DNA of 64,000 bases. It comes from Termitomyces sp. T153. Taxonomy: Eukaryota > Basidiomycota > Agaricomycetes > Agaricales > Lyophyllaceae. The position numbers and the translations under genes are program-made. Within the stretch, counting starts at the first letter, position 1; each line of letters opens with the position of its first letter. Of this stretch, positions 36,487-49,640 are shown piece by piece. Where the stretch lies: the NCBI GenBank assembly GCA_018296165.2, contig JACKQL020000068.1:1-64000 (forward strand), written 5' to 3'. The notes beneath the pieces were generated by a model that worked only from the letters and a program-made list of their open reading frames with translations, ran no database searches and was not told the origin of the DNA.

Positions 36487-39400
36487 GTGCTAAGTATGCA
36501 ATTTGCAGCCCCAGCTGCATTCATTGAGACAATACCAGAGGATGTTGGAAACACCTCTGATATGGATGGTGAGGCTCATCCAAATAACATCCTTCATCAA
36601 AGGGTGATGGCATTCTGGCAGAGCCATGTTAAGGTTTCTAAGACCTCAACACAGCAATGTTTAGCTGCAAGAGTAGCCAAGCATATTGCAATCCAAATAT
36701 GGTTGGGAGACAATATTATCTCAACTGATTCAGTGAAATATATGGACATTTACATGCTATTTTGAACATAGGAGGTAACAGATTACCTCCAGCACAAGAA
36801 GCTGCAGGAGTTGCAGACATCATCTGCAATGCCATCTCCTTATATTGGGGGAGCTTACATGCCTCCTCTATCCCCAGTCAATAAAGCATTGACTCTGTTG
36901 GAAGCACTGCAATAGCCTGGCAAAATGCTGCATGATTATGTGGCTAGACAGGCTGCAGTAGACTGTTAACAATAGGCCACATTGAGCACAATCATAGCAC
37001 CAGACTTAGCATCTACTGATGCAGGGTCAGTGATTATAGTAGAGCAACTAGTAGTGCAGTGTAGACCTAGTGGGTCTACACAGAGAGCACTGATGTGGAA
37101 AGATCAAATTGCTCTCCAGTGATTTTGCAATGAGGACATAGAGGACTTTGGACATTCCTATGTGGATGATCAAGAGGTAGTGTCCCAAAGGAATACTGTC
37201 TAGGATGCATTGCCTGAAAGGTATGTTCCACTGGAATAAACCAGGCCAATTAAGGAGCATGATTCTTGCTCTCCTCTCAGAGATGGACATGCTGGGACTG
37301 GGCAGAGCCCCATAAATTCTCAGAGAACACAGGGTGCAGAGCAAATGCTTCTGTAAACTGGTCCAGAAAAAGACTTGTGGGTAGAGGAGACCTAGGACTA
37401 GAATCACCAGAGAGTGATTCTGTGTCTTCTCCTCTGTCTATGCCACACTGTAGATCCCAAGGCCCAGGAGGAGGAGGTGGAGGTCTAGAAAGAGGACCAC
37501 CTTTTCCTGGTTGTAGACCACTACCACCCCTGAGAGGGGGTTTACTGGATCCAGAAGGACCAGATAAAGGCCCTCTTTGTGAGGATAATGATGTGGGATG
37601 CAGAGCTAGACTACAGTTCTCCCAGAAAGACAGCTGTGGCAGTTCTCAATGCTGCCACAACATCATGGATGCTTTGCAACTCCAGGAGTGCAGAAAGCTC
37701 ACAAATATCACTGCCAGACAATGCACAATTGTCTGAGGGTGGTGATGGAACAGTTGCTTGCAGTACAACTAGCTATACCAGAAGGATTCAAGCCCAGGTG
37801 GAGTGATCCATCAAAAACAATCACTCTCTATACTGCATCAGCCAAGTTCAGCAAACTTGAAGGCTGGCTGATGAGCATTTGCATATTCTATGCTGTAGCT
37901 CAGTATGGTGGGGGATGGCACATGCTGTAGCTCAGTATGGTGGGGGATGGCACAATTGTGAGAAAGTTTTGATTTTAATGGACTTTCTAGCTGCAAGTGT
38001 GCTGAAATGGTACCTATGACATATCATACATGTTAATAGGGCCTAGTCCCACTGGAGGTTTGAGGATGTGATCTTCAGACTGTACAACCAATTTGTACAA
38101 CTCTCAACAATGCAGGATGCACACAATATGGTGTTTGCAGTTGAAGAAGGAGTGCAAGGCTTCTATGATGCCTTGCTCAACCATGCTCAAAATATGGCTG
38201 TGTTTCCCAACAAATTTACTATTTGTGAGCAGTCCTTGGAGAGAATACCCTCTGACATGCTTGTGGCATTAATACATGACAGTGGACTGGCTCCCAAAGT
38301 AAATACAGTTGAGGAGTTTGTCTTGGAGACCAAAGCCTATGAGAACAGCATTAAAACTGCTGCATACTATCTAGAGTGCAGCAAAAAAAGTTAGTCAGGA
38401 TGGCAGCTGTTGTTAGCAGCAGCACAGTCCCCAGCAATAGGGACTGCATTAGCCAAGTGGACAGAGGTGACTGAACAGCATAGGCGGTCACAGCCATTGT
38501 GGTCAGCAAAGAGGCCAGCTATATGCATGGCCTCAAGACCCATGATACTAAGAGCTAGTGTAGGCTTCTGGCCCTCCTGACCTGTGGCTGTAGTGCAGGC
38601 AGCAAGAAAACATCTCACTGCAGAGAAAAATATTGTGGCCATCTGGCCAACTTAGCAAAAATGCTGGGCAGTCTGCAAACTGCTATAAGTGTGGAAAAGC
38701 TGGGCACTTTGCATGCAAATGCAGGGACCCAGCTAAACCAGCTCCCTGGGTATTTGTGCAGGCAGCTCATACAGCTGCACCATCAGATGTAGAGGAAGCC
38801 AACAATGAGCAGGAGGAAGAGCCTGCTGAGGCTGAGGCTGATAAGGTGTTTGAGTCTGATGAAACTCAAGAGCATGGTGAAGAGTATGTTGAATTAAAAA
38901 CATATGACAATGAGTACTATACTTGTAATAGTGATAGTGAGGGACTATTTGCCCTCACAGAGGTTTCTATTAGCAAATAAAGGGAGAAAGAACCTAGCGA
39001 TGAGGTTCACATGAGAAAAGTGCAGCTTGTGGTGTCAAACCAAAAAGACTGATTAAGTTGAATAGACTTAACAGAGTTTGTGATAAATGTAAGTATTTCT
39101 GAGATAACATAGTTTGCACCATTCAAGTTGGATGGTGGGTACATGCTGTCTATGATACAGGAGATTAGGGCAGATACTGTGATTCCAAAGGGAATCCAGC
39201 AGTTTGCCTGCCAAGCTCTAGAAAACTTGGCAGTGGCACACAATGCAATTATAGAGGCACATATCTTTCAGATGCATCTGGCCAATTCATGTTGCAGGCC
39301 TGACTCCAAACTAGAGAAAGGTGTGTTGGTGTACCTTTAAACAAAAAACCTCAACCTACTTCAAAGCAGAGCAAGAAGTAGTGGGTTGGGCCATATAGGA

Positions 39401-39780
39401 TTTTGGAGGCCTACAGTGAGACCTCCAACTATGTGTTGGAGCTGCCTATGGCACTCCAGGAACAAAGGATACATCCTAAGTTCTATGTGATGCTGCTGTG
39501 CCCCTTTAAGGCCAACAACAATGCCTTATTCTCCAACAGGGCAATGCCAGAGCCTTATGACTTTGGTGCCCCAGACAACCAGGAATGGTTTGTCAATGAC
39601 CTAGTAGGTCATGGTTGGGATGATAAGAACCTTGAATTCAAGGTTTGCTGGAGTCTTGGGAACACCACTTGGGAGTCCCTCATAACCTACAAGGACCTGG
39701 CAGCCCTTGACAGATATCTGGAGCTGCAGGATATGCAGTGCCCTGCACAGCTGGCTAAAAGGTCTAAGTTAACTTGACTT
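36487..39780 (+). mobile_element. Second gypsy-like remnant with zinc knuckle and chromodomain-like end
   Basis: Plus-strand order: a gag-like region (37570-38394, ETKAYENSIKTAAYY near its end), a CCHC zinc knuckle CYKCGKAGHFACKC at about 38675-38720 followed by an acidic tail, then directly integrase C-terminal and chromodomain-like sequence (39128-39340, and 39403-39777 with YVLELPMALQEQRIHPKFYV, VNDLVGHGWDDKNLEFKVCW and TTWESLITYKDLAALDRYL). Protease, RT, RNase H and the integrase core are absent. No LTR pair was identified. A 32-bp tandem duplication sits in the gag part (37891-37954). Confidence 0.72.
37891..37954 (+). repeat. 32-bp perfect tandem duplication
   Basis: The 32-bp sequence beginning TGCTGTAGCTCAGTATGG occurs twice head to tail (37891-37922 and 37923-37954). 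As 32 is not a multiple of three, it shifts the gag frame. The two copies are identical, so it is younger than the surrounding decay. Confidence 0.92.
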
Positions 39781-39799
39781 AGTCCTAGAAGTTGACAGG

Positions 39800-41215
39800 C
39801 TGCCATGCCAGTGGCCATCAATGATTATGTCAGCCGATTCCTTGGCTGAGTGCAAAGTCCAACTGGACTTTGTCTTCCTCCATTGTTGGTGCTATGCACC
39901 AACATTACAGAGAGGACTGAATCCTTGCCCCATGAGCAAGAAAAAGAAACAACCAGGTAAGGCAGATGTAGATCTGCTAAGATATTCATTGAGCTCTGGA
40001 CAGAGCTCAAGAGGAGGAGGGTCAGGGAGTAGCTTGCTCCCTAGCTTTAGTGGCTTTGCTGTGCTGGCAGGAGGCTTGGTGCTGGGGGATGTAGCACCCT
40101 CAACAATGCAAAGAGTGGTTCTAGCTGACAGGAACATAAGGCTTGCAAGCAGGGAACCACCAGCTGAACTATGCAGTAATGATGCAGCAGTCACCAACAA
40201 GGGGACATGGGCTGCCTCCTCAATGAGGCAGAGCAGGCAGAGAGCATGGGAGACCATCAGCACCCCCTCAAGGGGCAGTGAGAGGATGTGGGGGACCACT
40301 GGCCCCCCTTCAGTTTAACTTTGGATACCCTGTGGCCACACAACCAGTGTGGTCCCAGAAGTTCCAGCAGTACATGATGCCATAGTTTGCTGTGGCTCCA
40401 CCCCCATTAGCTGGTCCCAGCTATACAATGAGCATGGCAGGTCAATGCTGACCTGCCACTATGTTAGCACAGGTAGGGATCCCCATCCCTGCAGCATCAT
40501 CATCAGAGGTGATGGAAGTGAATGACAATGGCCCAGAGTTGATCACAGCTTTGATGCAGTCATTGGCACATCCTCAGCAGTTGTATCTGCCATTGCCTAC
40601 TGGGATGCATCCATTGGATGCACTCTTGTCATTGTCAAGTGCATTGAGGCAACCAATGGTTGCTTCAACTAGCAAAGAAAAGGGCAAGGCAACTGCAATG
40701 GCACCACCCATACCAGCACAGGGGAGTAGCACTCCCTTGTTGACTACCTGGAAGATGGTCAAGCAACACTTCTTTGCAAAGGAAAAGGGCAAGGGCAAAG
40801 CAGAAGAGCCTGAGCCTTTGACTACTACAGATGAGCAGCTCACTCAACTGCTCCAGTGGCTTCATGAAGCCAGAGTTCCAGAGATATCAGTGCTAACATC
40901 CTTGACAATTTGTAGTGCAACTAGCACTAGCTCAAGTTCTGAATGAACTTGATGTTGTTCAGAATCAAGAAGATGAGGCCCACATTGACCTCTTCCCTTC
41001 AGCATTGGGAAAGAGGAAGCATATAGCAACCCCTCCTAACCTGCTAGAGGCAAAGAAGGCTTATACCAAGCCTTCTATGTTTGTTAAGGGATCCTCAACC
41101 CAGAGAGCACTACTTGTGCCCTACAATGATATGGTGCCTGCTGGTGATGACCAGAGGATGGACAAGCATCCTGATTTCAAAGTGGCCTCATTCTCTGCTG
41201 AGCCATTCAAATAAT
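39800..41215 (+). pseudogene. Unassigned ORFs downstream of the chromodomain
   Basis: Frames at 39821-40318 and 40461-40946 plus 40915-41214 are rich in S, G, K, P and Q, with MSKKKKQPGKADVD, TSKEKGKATAMAPPIPAQG and a K/E-rich stretch. They read as a disordered protein, perhaps an extra 3' ORF or the gag of another retroelement. No catalytic motif. I do not assign a function. Confidence 0.35.
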
Positions 41216-41329
41216 GACACTTTCCACTTCACATCCACTCCACATACAGTTTGCTCTCATTCTCTGAGATGATTACTGACTTGCCCTTTATATTATGTTC
41301 CTACTGCCAGCTACTCTATCTAGTGACTA

Positions 41330-42024
41330 GTCTTAGGTCCTCTCTCTAGGCTTCCTGCATGGCACTAGGCAGCATAGGAGCACATCACTGTGCTTGTGCA
41401 TGAGCAGCAGAGCCCTCTGTCTCATCAAAATCTCCAGCACCCAATATTGGTTCATCTTCATCATTTCTAGCATCAATATCACCTGGCATTTCTTGTTCTT
41501 CATCTCTATCATCAAAAGTCTGTTGTGTGAGCATTGAATAAATAAATAATTGGAGAGGGACCTTGTAATTTGGGCTGCATAGAGTCTAGTTCATCCATTC
41601 CCTCATCAACTTCATCCTCTAGTTCAGCAGATGACTATAATATCATAATATCAAGATCAGTAACTGATAAGGACAATATAGAGCTCAATAAAATTACTGA
41701 CTAGACAAGCATGTTTTCTTGAACTAGTAGACCACTCACATCATCATTAGAATGCTGTTTGCTACTAGAACCCTTGGTTCCACAATTGTTGTCTGAATCA
41801 TGTAGACATCCAGAGAATGAAATAGGATTGTTCTGTGCCATCTGTGAGCAAAAGCAATGATTATAGATTTTCTTCCTGAAGGCATAGGCACCACAACAAG
41901 TTGTACACCAGCAGTGCTTGCTATCTGAGCTAGACATAGCAGTGGGTATGAAGGAAAGCTGTAACAAAGGTGTGAGAAGGTTGTAACTTACAGTATGTGT
42001 ACTCAATGCACAATGATCATGCAA
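41330..42024 (-). pseudogene. Possible DNA-transposase N-terminal remnant
   Basis: On the minus strand, SSSDSKHCWCTTCCGAY followed by a His/Cys pair looks like a small zinc-binding N-terminus, and downstream the frame at 41515-41333 is acidic. This order resembles N-termini of Plavaka or similar fungal transposases. No DDE core follows in order, so the call is tentative. Confidence 0.3.
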
Positions 42025-42649
42025 TATGGTTCAATTATTGATTTGATGAGTCTGTTCTACATAAGGAGCATGTGACTAACCCACATTTAAGTTTTTGAGA
42101 TAAATTTGTCAGGAGCAGATCACATCCAAATTTTGGCTTGCAACTCAGATCTGCTCAGATCCATTCATATCCAGTTTTGACTGAGATCCAAGGCTGATCT
42201 GAGGGTGTTGTAATCATTGAATATGATCTTTTGATGCTGTTTGCCATCATTGTGAGAATGAGTCAATTGGACTTAAAGAAACACATTGTATAATGAGAGA
42301 ACTAAGGGGCATCAGGGCCTCAAAGTGAATGCTATTGACCTAGCAACTTTCTTGCAAACATGTGACCTTCAGAGAATGCCAATGCTAGACTTGGTGGGAT
42401 TTTCAACAATGCTGTCAGGTGTAGACTACCAGTTGCCACCTTAGCCTGGCTCAATATATCATCAGATAAATAGATGTGAATATAATATATCTCAAGCATA
42501 TTTCAGAGTCAGATAGTTTTTTTGCAGATTGTGTCAAGGTTGTGCCATGATAAAAAGTACTTGCAGCTTGCCATCAGTCGAACACACACCACCAGATTTG
42601 TCACTCTAGTGCCATTTAGAGTTCAGCTTGTCATTTATAACCCATTATA

Positions 42650-45560
42650 AACTTTGCTCATGGCTTTTCTGACTTTAGTCTCCCTTCTGCCCATGTAATT
42701 TCACATTTCCTGCCTGTCCTCTCATACAGTTGAATATCATTTACAAAATGCATGACATCATGCCCAAACTTCTCATCACTCAAGGTCTTCATGCAAATCA
42801 GGTTCTTGAACTGGAGCTGACTGCAAAGTATGGCTGCTGCCTCTTCAAAAATATCAGCTTTCCTTGTGATATGTTCCATAAATTCATCTACCTGCAAAAG
42901 AGGCAGAGACTGTTAATCAGTTCAGATTAAGTAAGTGAATAGTACTTACTTCCTGCTCATCACTGCTCTCATATTCAATAGAAGATGAACTACAATGTGG
43001 GCTTTTTGGGACTGGGAATGAGGAGGTGAGATCAATGATCTCTGAATTGATATTGGTACACTGTTGTTTGACTTCTGGACTGGCAGCTTAATTTTTCAGT
43101 TTCTTGTCACTGCATGGGTTTCTTTATCTGCATCTGTGATGCACTATTTTCTAAGCAATTTACAACATCCTCCTCCACTGTGCAACACATCCTTATCTCC
43201 ACTCCACTCATGATTATCACCATTTGTAATACTTCTACCACTATCATATAAAAATGGTGAATATTTGGTGTTCTTTTGTACCAGCTCAGGATGCTGATAA
43301 ATAGAAAGGACATGATGGCAAATGATCTGAGAGAAGAATTGTGACTTAGGATGCTGGAATGCCTGTACCAGATGCTTGCAAAGATAATGTCAGTCATATT
43401 TTTGCCTTTCACAATTACAAGTAAATTTCTTGATGTCCACAGTGTATGTGTGGCTATAATTGACTTTGACCATTTTGAGCTTCTTCCAAGATAACTTGAC
43501 TTTCTGGTATGTTATTAGTCCCTTTGTTGAACCCAAGGAATAGTCATCATTCAGAACTTCAGCACATGCCACATATGCTGCTGTCACTTTGTGGATCAAG
43601 ATCCAGACAAGAAGGTCAAGCTGAGTATGTCATGGACTGGGCCCTCTGGCCTATTTTGGACCAAGTAGCACAGCCACTCCTCCAAGTCTTTGTCCTTACC
43701 ACTGTGTGTAGTCACCTTTTCCACTATAGAATTGGTTCTATGCACTTGGAAGTGGGGACTGAGGCTCACCCATAACCACCTGTTACAGGGGACATGACAT
43801 GTGATAGAGATAATCATGTTTGAGCTGGTGCCAGAAGTTTTTGGTGTTTATCATGGTTTAGAGTCTTGAGATGTGTGTGGATGTTGATTGTGCCCGTAGC
43901 AGCCACATTTCTAGTAAGTACTAACAGGCCCACATATAACCTCATACCTTGTGGAGACCACAAGTGTAGCAAAATGATTCATCTCATATGCAGCCTCATA
44001 ACAGACCCTATCAGTGCCCCACATGCTGTCACACTCCACAAACAATGGATGCTGGCAGAAATGTTTGGTAAATATATGAAGCAGTTGTTTATAGTACAGT
44101 GCAGGGCAGAAAATGTATTTAGGGTCCTTTGTAATGACTTTGCCCTCCTCAAATTGCCAGTCAGATGCATCTTCAGTATCTGTTTCATCTTCTTTGCTCT
44201 TCCTGTAGTAATTGCTAACTTCTTTTTGTAAATTGTTTGTGTCATCTGGCTTGTTTTTCTTTTCTAGTATCATCATCTTGCCTTTATGCTCATGCTCATA
44301 AAGTGGGTCTTCATGCTAATCTGCAGTGCCACATAATTTGAGAAGAGGAACAATAGATTGAATTACCACATTTAAGTGAACAATGAGTTGTCAATGAGCA
44401 GGAGTAGGATCAGGAGTTGTATTCTGCAGTTCTCCATTGAGACAGATTGTTAGGTGAGGGATAGCCTTTTCAGTGATATGTGTATTCTATTTTGATCTCT
44501 ATCAATGTTGTATATCAGTAACAAATCAATTAAACTCACTGGATTCAAATCTTTTGATTGTAAAATGGGTACAAATGTTTTATCAATCCAGGAAAATTCT
44601 TTCTTTGCTTCAAGAACATGACAATGCCTGGGCCATTTGCAAAGAACAGAAAGGCAAGTCTTTATAGCATACAAGCAGTGCCAAAAGCATAGCTGATGCT
44701 TTGCATCAGAGAAAACAGCACCACAGACATTGATCTCTGAGAAATCCTTATCTGTAAAGGTAATAATGGGTTCCAGGGCCCATTTGCATTTGAAGTACTT
44801 TAAAAAGTCCATAATGAACCCTTCTTTTGCACCTGGGTCTCTGTTATTGGAGTGTAGAATAAGTTACCCAAGAGGGCATCCAGATTGGTAGACCTCTCCA
44901 AGTAAAACAAATGTCTCAAAGTTTGAGGCATTAGTGTTAACTATGCAATTAATATGAGGTAAAGTGAGGCATTCTTTGGATGAAGAAAGGCTTACAAGTG
45001 TATTTAAGTGAAATTTCATGTATCTTGTCCTTCCATGGTCCTATAAGCCCCAGAAGAGCAACTGCAATACCAATGCAGCCATTCTCTTCATGAATGTCAA
45101 TTGATTGAACTACATAGAGTGAATTCAAATCATCATCTGGAAGGCTCATTTCTGAAATCAATATGTGTGCTGACTTTACTTCATCTGCATGGTACTTCCA
45201 TTGTTCATGCATCTGATAGTACCAAATATGGTATAATGGCTTTTCAAGAAAAGGCTAGAGTGTGATTCTTCTTCAAGATCTCATCCTATAGCTTGTGAGT
45301 GAGCAATGGTCAATATCAATTGTGCAACCATAAAAGGAGATTATGCCTTAGTTGCATTATATAAAGCAGGGTGATCATGTACAAAATCTCAGACACCTTC
45401 TGGAATGTCAATGCACTAATATGAAATATGATCCTCCTGGTGCTTTAATTTGATAAGTGCAACAGAAGAGCCATCAGTAATTGTGATGTGAAGCCAGCCA
45501 TGACACCTGGAAGTATACATCAAATTCTTGTCTCAATGCTTTGCACCTTCTTTGGCAGAC
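42650..45560 (-). pseudogene. MULE transposase pseudogene
   Basis: Minus-strand remnants appear in family order: an N-terminal part near 45550-45400 (CHGWLHITITDGSS, LIKLKHQEDHIS); 45212-44949 (LYVVQSIDIHEENGCIGIAV); the MULE DDE region at 44812-44450 (PIITFTDKDFSEIN, FSDAKHQLCFWHCLYAIK, KKEFSWIDKTFVPI); 44276-43911 (LLHIFTKHFCQHPLF); a SWIM zinc finger (about 43460-43330, TVDIKKFTCNCERQKYD, then the C-x-H part in the next frame); and a C-terminal segment at 42897-42658 (ADIFEEAAAILCSQL). MULE transposases are RNase-H-fold enzymes that cut and paste their element. Several stops and frame shifts make it inactive. Confidence 0.8.
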
Positions 45561-45564
45561 TTCT

Positions 45565-48500
45565 TTGGCTTATGTTGGTATTCATCATTTTGTGAACAGT
45601 GATACATAAACTGTGTTAAAGGAGTTCTCTTGTAATTGTACAAGCTGTGGTAGCTATACCTTCTATAAGCAAAAACTCAGAGATATATTCATGTAGAAAA
45701 TCTCACAGAAATTGGTACTTCAGTTTTTCACAGATATTTACAGACAGTGCATTGGAAATAGCATGCAGATCATGCTTTTTGGCAATATTTCCATTAAACT
45801 TGATGCAGGTATCAAGAGAAATAATGTTCTCAGTCTTGAAAAGATCTCCAAGTGACTGCAAGAATGTCTTCAACTCAATAACAGGAAGGTCAGTCAGTAG
45901 GTCAATGGCATCAATGTCAGTTTTCTGATCTAGTACCCTGTTCTCTTTATTTGCAGCAGCATACTGTCTGGCAGCCCACTGCTATTGTTTCAAGCATGAG
46001 ACATGTTTTCAAGAACCAATTATCAGGCATTAGACTGCAATTTGATGCATCCATCAATAGCATATGCCAACACTTGCCACATTTCTGATAAGCAGGAGGG
46101 TCCATTTAGGCAGTGAGAGAAGTTTTCAAGAAGTTGACATGTTGACACATTATGAAAAACAGAACTCTCACATTATTCCTGCTACTTTAGTAGTGGGTTT
46201 CTGTGGGTCAAGGGAGAATATCAACTAACATCAATTTTTTTTCACATCAAGTGTGCTTCCCATGCTTGTCACTCTCCCATCTCTACTCAGAGGAACTTTT
46301 TCCCTCCTATTAAGATCTGATGTGAATCCAAGCATGTGCCTGCATTGGTACTGCATTGTCTCTTATCATTGTTTTGCTTAAACATACCTTTTTGTAATTG
46401 AAACTTTTTTTAATGGTTGTTTTCATTCCTGTTTTTTGTATTATGAATACCATCCTACATATTGATCCTAGTCTCTCATTTCCAGTATTGCCTTTCCATA
46501 CTCTCATCTCATTTGAGAATGGTGACTTAATGCCTACAGCTGGTAACTTATATTGAGTAATCCACTCTGGTGTCCTTTCTCTTCATTCCCATGTTTTCCA
46601 TCACATCTGGGTCAATTGCTCTATATCTTGCCCTTCTTCACTGGTCATTTGTTTTCATTTGAAAACTGCCAATGACCTTGTCTATCTTGTCAATATACTG
46701 TATTGATTCAGATATATTCACAAAAGTTTTAATTACAAAAAGGTATTGTTATACCAGCAATCAGAATAGCCTTCAGAGAGGACATGTTATCACAATCCTC
46801 TTATATTGCATGATTAATAGGAAAAATTGTGCATACAACACATTATGATTCCCACTACTTTATAGTGGGTTTCTGCTATTTGAGGAAAAAACATCTCACT
46901 CTGTTTTTTTTTTATCACATGTGGTTTCCACACCATGCACTCCTTTTCTCCTATGATTTGCTGTGGTGCTTCACACTCCCCATATTTCTTTAGGCCAGCT
47001 ATGTCTAACCACAAGTCTGCCCATGCATTTATTCTCTCTATGAACTTTGTTTTCATTACTGACTAGCTCCTATCAAGGTCTCATGTTCTTCCAATTACCC
47101 CTTTGTAATTACACACTTCACAAATCAACCCTTATTTTTCCCTTTCACACTTTAATGTCACTGTATATCATCTCTCATATTGACAACAATGTTACTTGGG
47201 TCCCCAATTTGCCTAGTTGTTCTCCTGTCTCCTTTTCAGATGGTGATCTAACTCTCATGGCCAGTAACTTGCATTGGGTAGTCCATTCTGCTGCTGTAGA
47301 CCCAATGGAGAATTGGACTTATGGGCATCTGAGATTGTATAGTCAGATAGATGTGTTATAATTTGGAGTATAAAGGAGAGGGTAGTAAATATTTGTTGTA
47401 TTTCATTGTAATTAAACTAGCTGCAATGTGGCTAACAAATAGAGGACATTAGATTGTAAGGTCAGCCACAAAATTGTGAGCTGACTGTGTAGAGAGTCAT
47501 GAACAGTAACCTTGAGTAAAGTTGTGGAGGACCACATGTATGAGATAAGTGGCAAGTAGCAGGCAATGCAGTCAGATCTGAACTGCCCTGGGTTGTCATA
47601 CTGATTATGCAAGAGGAACTCCACAGAATCTCTGCCAATGATGTCACCTGACAGTGTTGTTGAAAATCCCCACCAAGTCCAGCATTGGCATCCTCTGAAG
47701 GTCACATGTTTGTGAAGAAGTTGTGAGAGTTCTGAGGTCTATGAAGTAGATGAGGTTTTTCTACTTGCTTATGTGCTGAAAAATGTCCACAATTTTTGTT
47801 CCCATATGATCAATATACTACATGATATCTACCTGCTACCTGCTTGTCTGCACTTTTTGCTCCCTTCTGGCTATCTTTTCTGGCTATCTTTTCCAGCTAA
47901 CATTGTTGTCCACACTTTTTGCTCCCTTCCAGCTATCTTTTCCAACTAATGTTGCTGTCTGCACTTTTTGCTCCCTTCAAGCTCTCTTTTCCAGCTAACA
48001 TTGTTGCCTGCACTTTGTGCTCCCTTTCAGCTTTGTTTTCCCTCTTTTTATGTTTTTCCTTTTCTTTTTTTCTTTTCTTCTTCTTCTTCTCTTTCTTTTT
48101 TCCTCTTTATTTTTATTTTTGATTTTATTTTATTTTATTTTTCTTTTTTTTCTTTTCTTCTTTTTGTTTTTATATCTTTTCTTTTTATATAATTTATATC
48201 TGCATTTTTTGACATGACTTAATGTTTTTCTATCTATTGCATCATATATGTTCACTAATTTGCATTTAATGATTTGGAGGGTATGGCTGGATTCAAGGTC
48301 TATCATATTGACTGTATGCCTTTAGTTGATCTGTATCTATGTTGTGGAACAATTTTGTTCCAACATCTAATTGCATAATATTCTCACATGCTAATCATGG
48401 GCATGTGATTGAACTTTTATGACTCTCCTTCATAGTCAATATTACTATATTAATATTCTGATGTCTATCTATGCTAAATGGAAGCTGAGATCGCATCCAC

Positions 48501-49640
48501 ATATATGCCATAATAGACCTAGTGAATAAAGAATAAAATATATATGTTGTGTAACAATCTTTGCTCCAACAACTGATTGCATAATCTTCTCATGTGCTAA
48601 GTATGGTGTGAGATTGAACTTATGCACCTATTTAGCTTGAACAGTCAATCTTACACTGTATCTTATCCTCACTGTATTTGCATTGTTTGTAGTTCATATT
48701 TTGGATCCCTTGTATTGATTGTCTCATAGTAATATATTGTACTATTTGTTGTACATGTTATTCTACATCCATTCCCTGCTGATTTCTGATAACAATATCC
48801 CTCAGATTCCTCTTTAATTTCCTCCCTTTGTTACCTTCAGTTTGTTTGTTTATGTTCTGTTGTCTGAATCAATTTTTATGTCCAATCTCCATCTCTTGAT
48901 AAGCTCACCTAACTGAAGTTCTCATCAATGAGTGTGGTAGATCTCAACACCAGAAGCATTTTAATCTACCCCCCATCAGGTTAATGACTTGAAATGATAT
49001 CTGAATGGACACCAGGTCTCCTGCACAGAATCTCTCTGGCTTGCAGTTTTCATAGCTTAAGTGTATCATCAGTTTGAAATCTCATTCATTGAGTGAAATA
49101 TCCCATACATCCTCTTGCCATCTTCTCCTGTTTTAGCTTTGGAATACTGGACAATATTGTCTTCAGATATAATGAACCCTTTTGGTAGTATCTTATCTAT
49201 GAGCTTGTGTGGATCCAATTCCTTGGCTATTGGCTGATGCATCTCATCTATTACTGCTTCTGCCTTTGGTGTGAATATATGATTTGACATGTTTATGAAC
49301 TTGTCCTCCTGTCCATCATAGGCATTTACCCAACATCTGAGTCATCCTTCTGAAAATTTGCAGTCAAATAAATCACATACAATGCCAGTGTTTTTGATTG
49401 CATCATTGAAATGTTTTGTGCCTAGCCTGGCTAACTTGACTGATTGTTTCAAATATTTGATACATCTATAGTCACTTATAATCAATCTTATTAGCATGAG
49501 TCCTTTGTTATTAGTGAATGACTTACTTCACACCCACCAATCTTTTTTTATAATGGCAACAGATCCTTGTTGCTGATTGCACCATACAGAGTAAAAATTA
49601 TTTCCTCATTGGATACTTCACCATCCTCATGAATATACAC
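45565..49640. mobile_element. CpG-depleted DNA with duplicated segment and pyrimidine tract
   Basis: No complete gene. A segment of about 450 bp occurs twice in diverged form (near 46130-46560 and 46800-47290; shared GTGGGTTTCTG, TTTTTTATCACAT-like and GTAACTT...ATTG(A/G)GTA blocks). A pyrimidine-rich run covers 48040-48190. A minus frame at 49069-49290 is unassigned. Confidence 0.5.
47851..48035 (+). repeat. 49-bp minisatellite
   Basis: The unit starting CACTTTTTGCTCCCTTC recurs at 47851, 47913, 47962 and 48011 (spacing 62, 49, 49). The longer first unit carries an extra 13-bp duplication of TGGCTATCTTTTC. It grades into the pyrimidine-rich tract. Confidence 0.85.

Noticed and set aside
47919..48217. 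Overlapping plus-strand ORFs rich in F, L and S
   Set aside because: They are translations of the minisatellite and pyrimidine tract, with no protein features.
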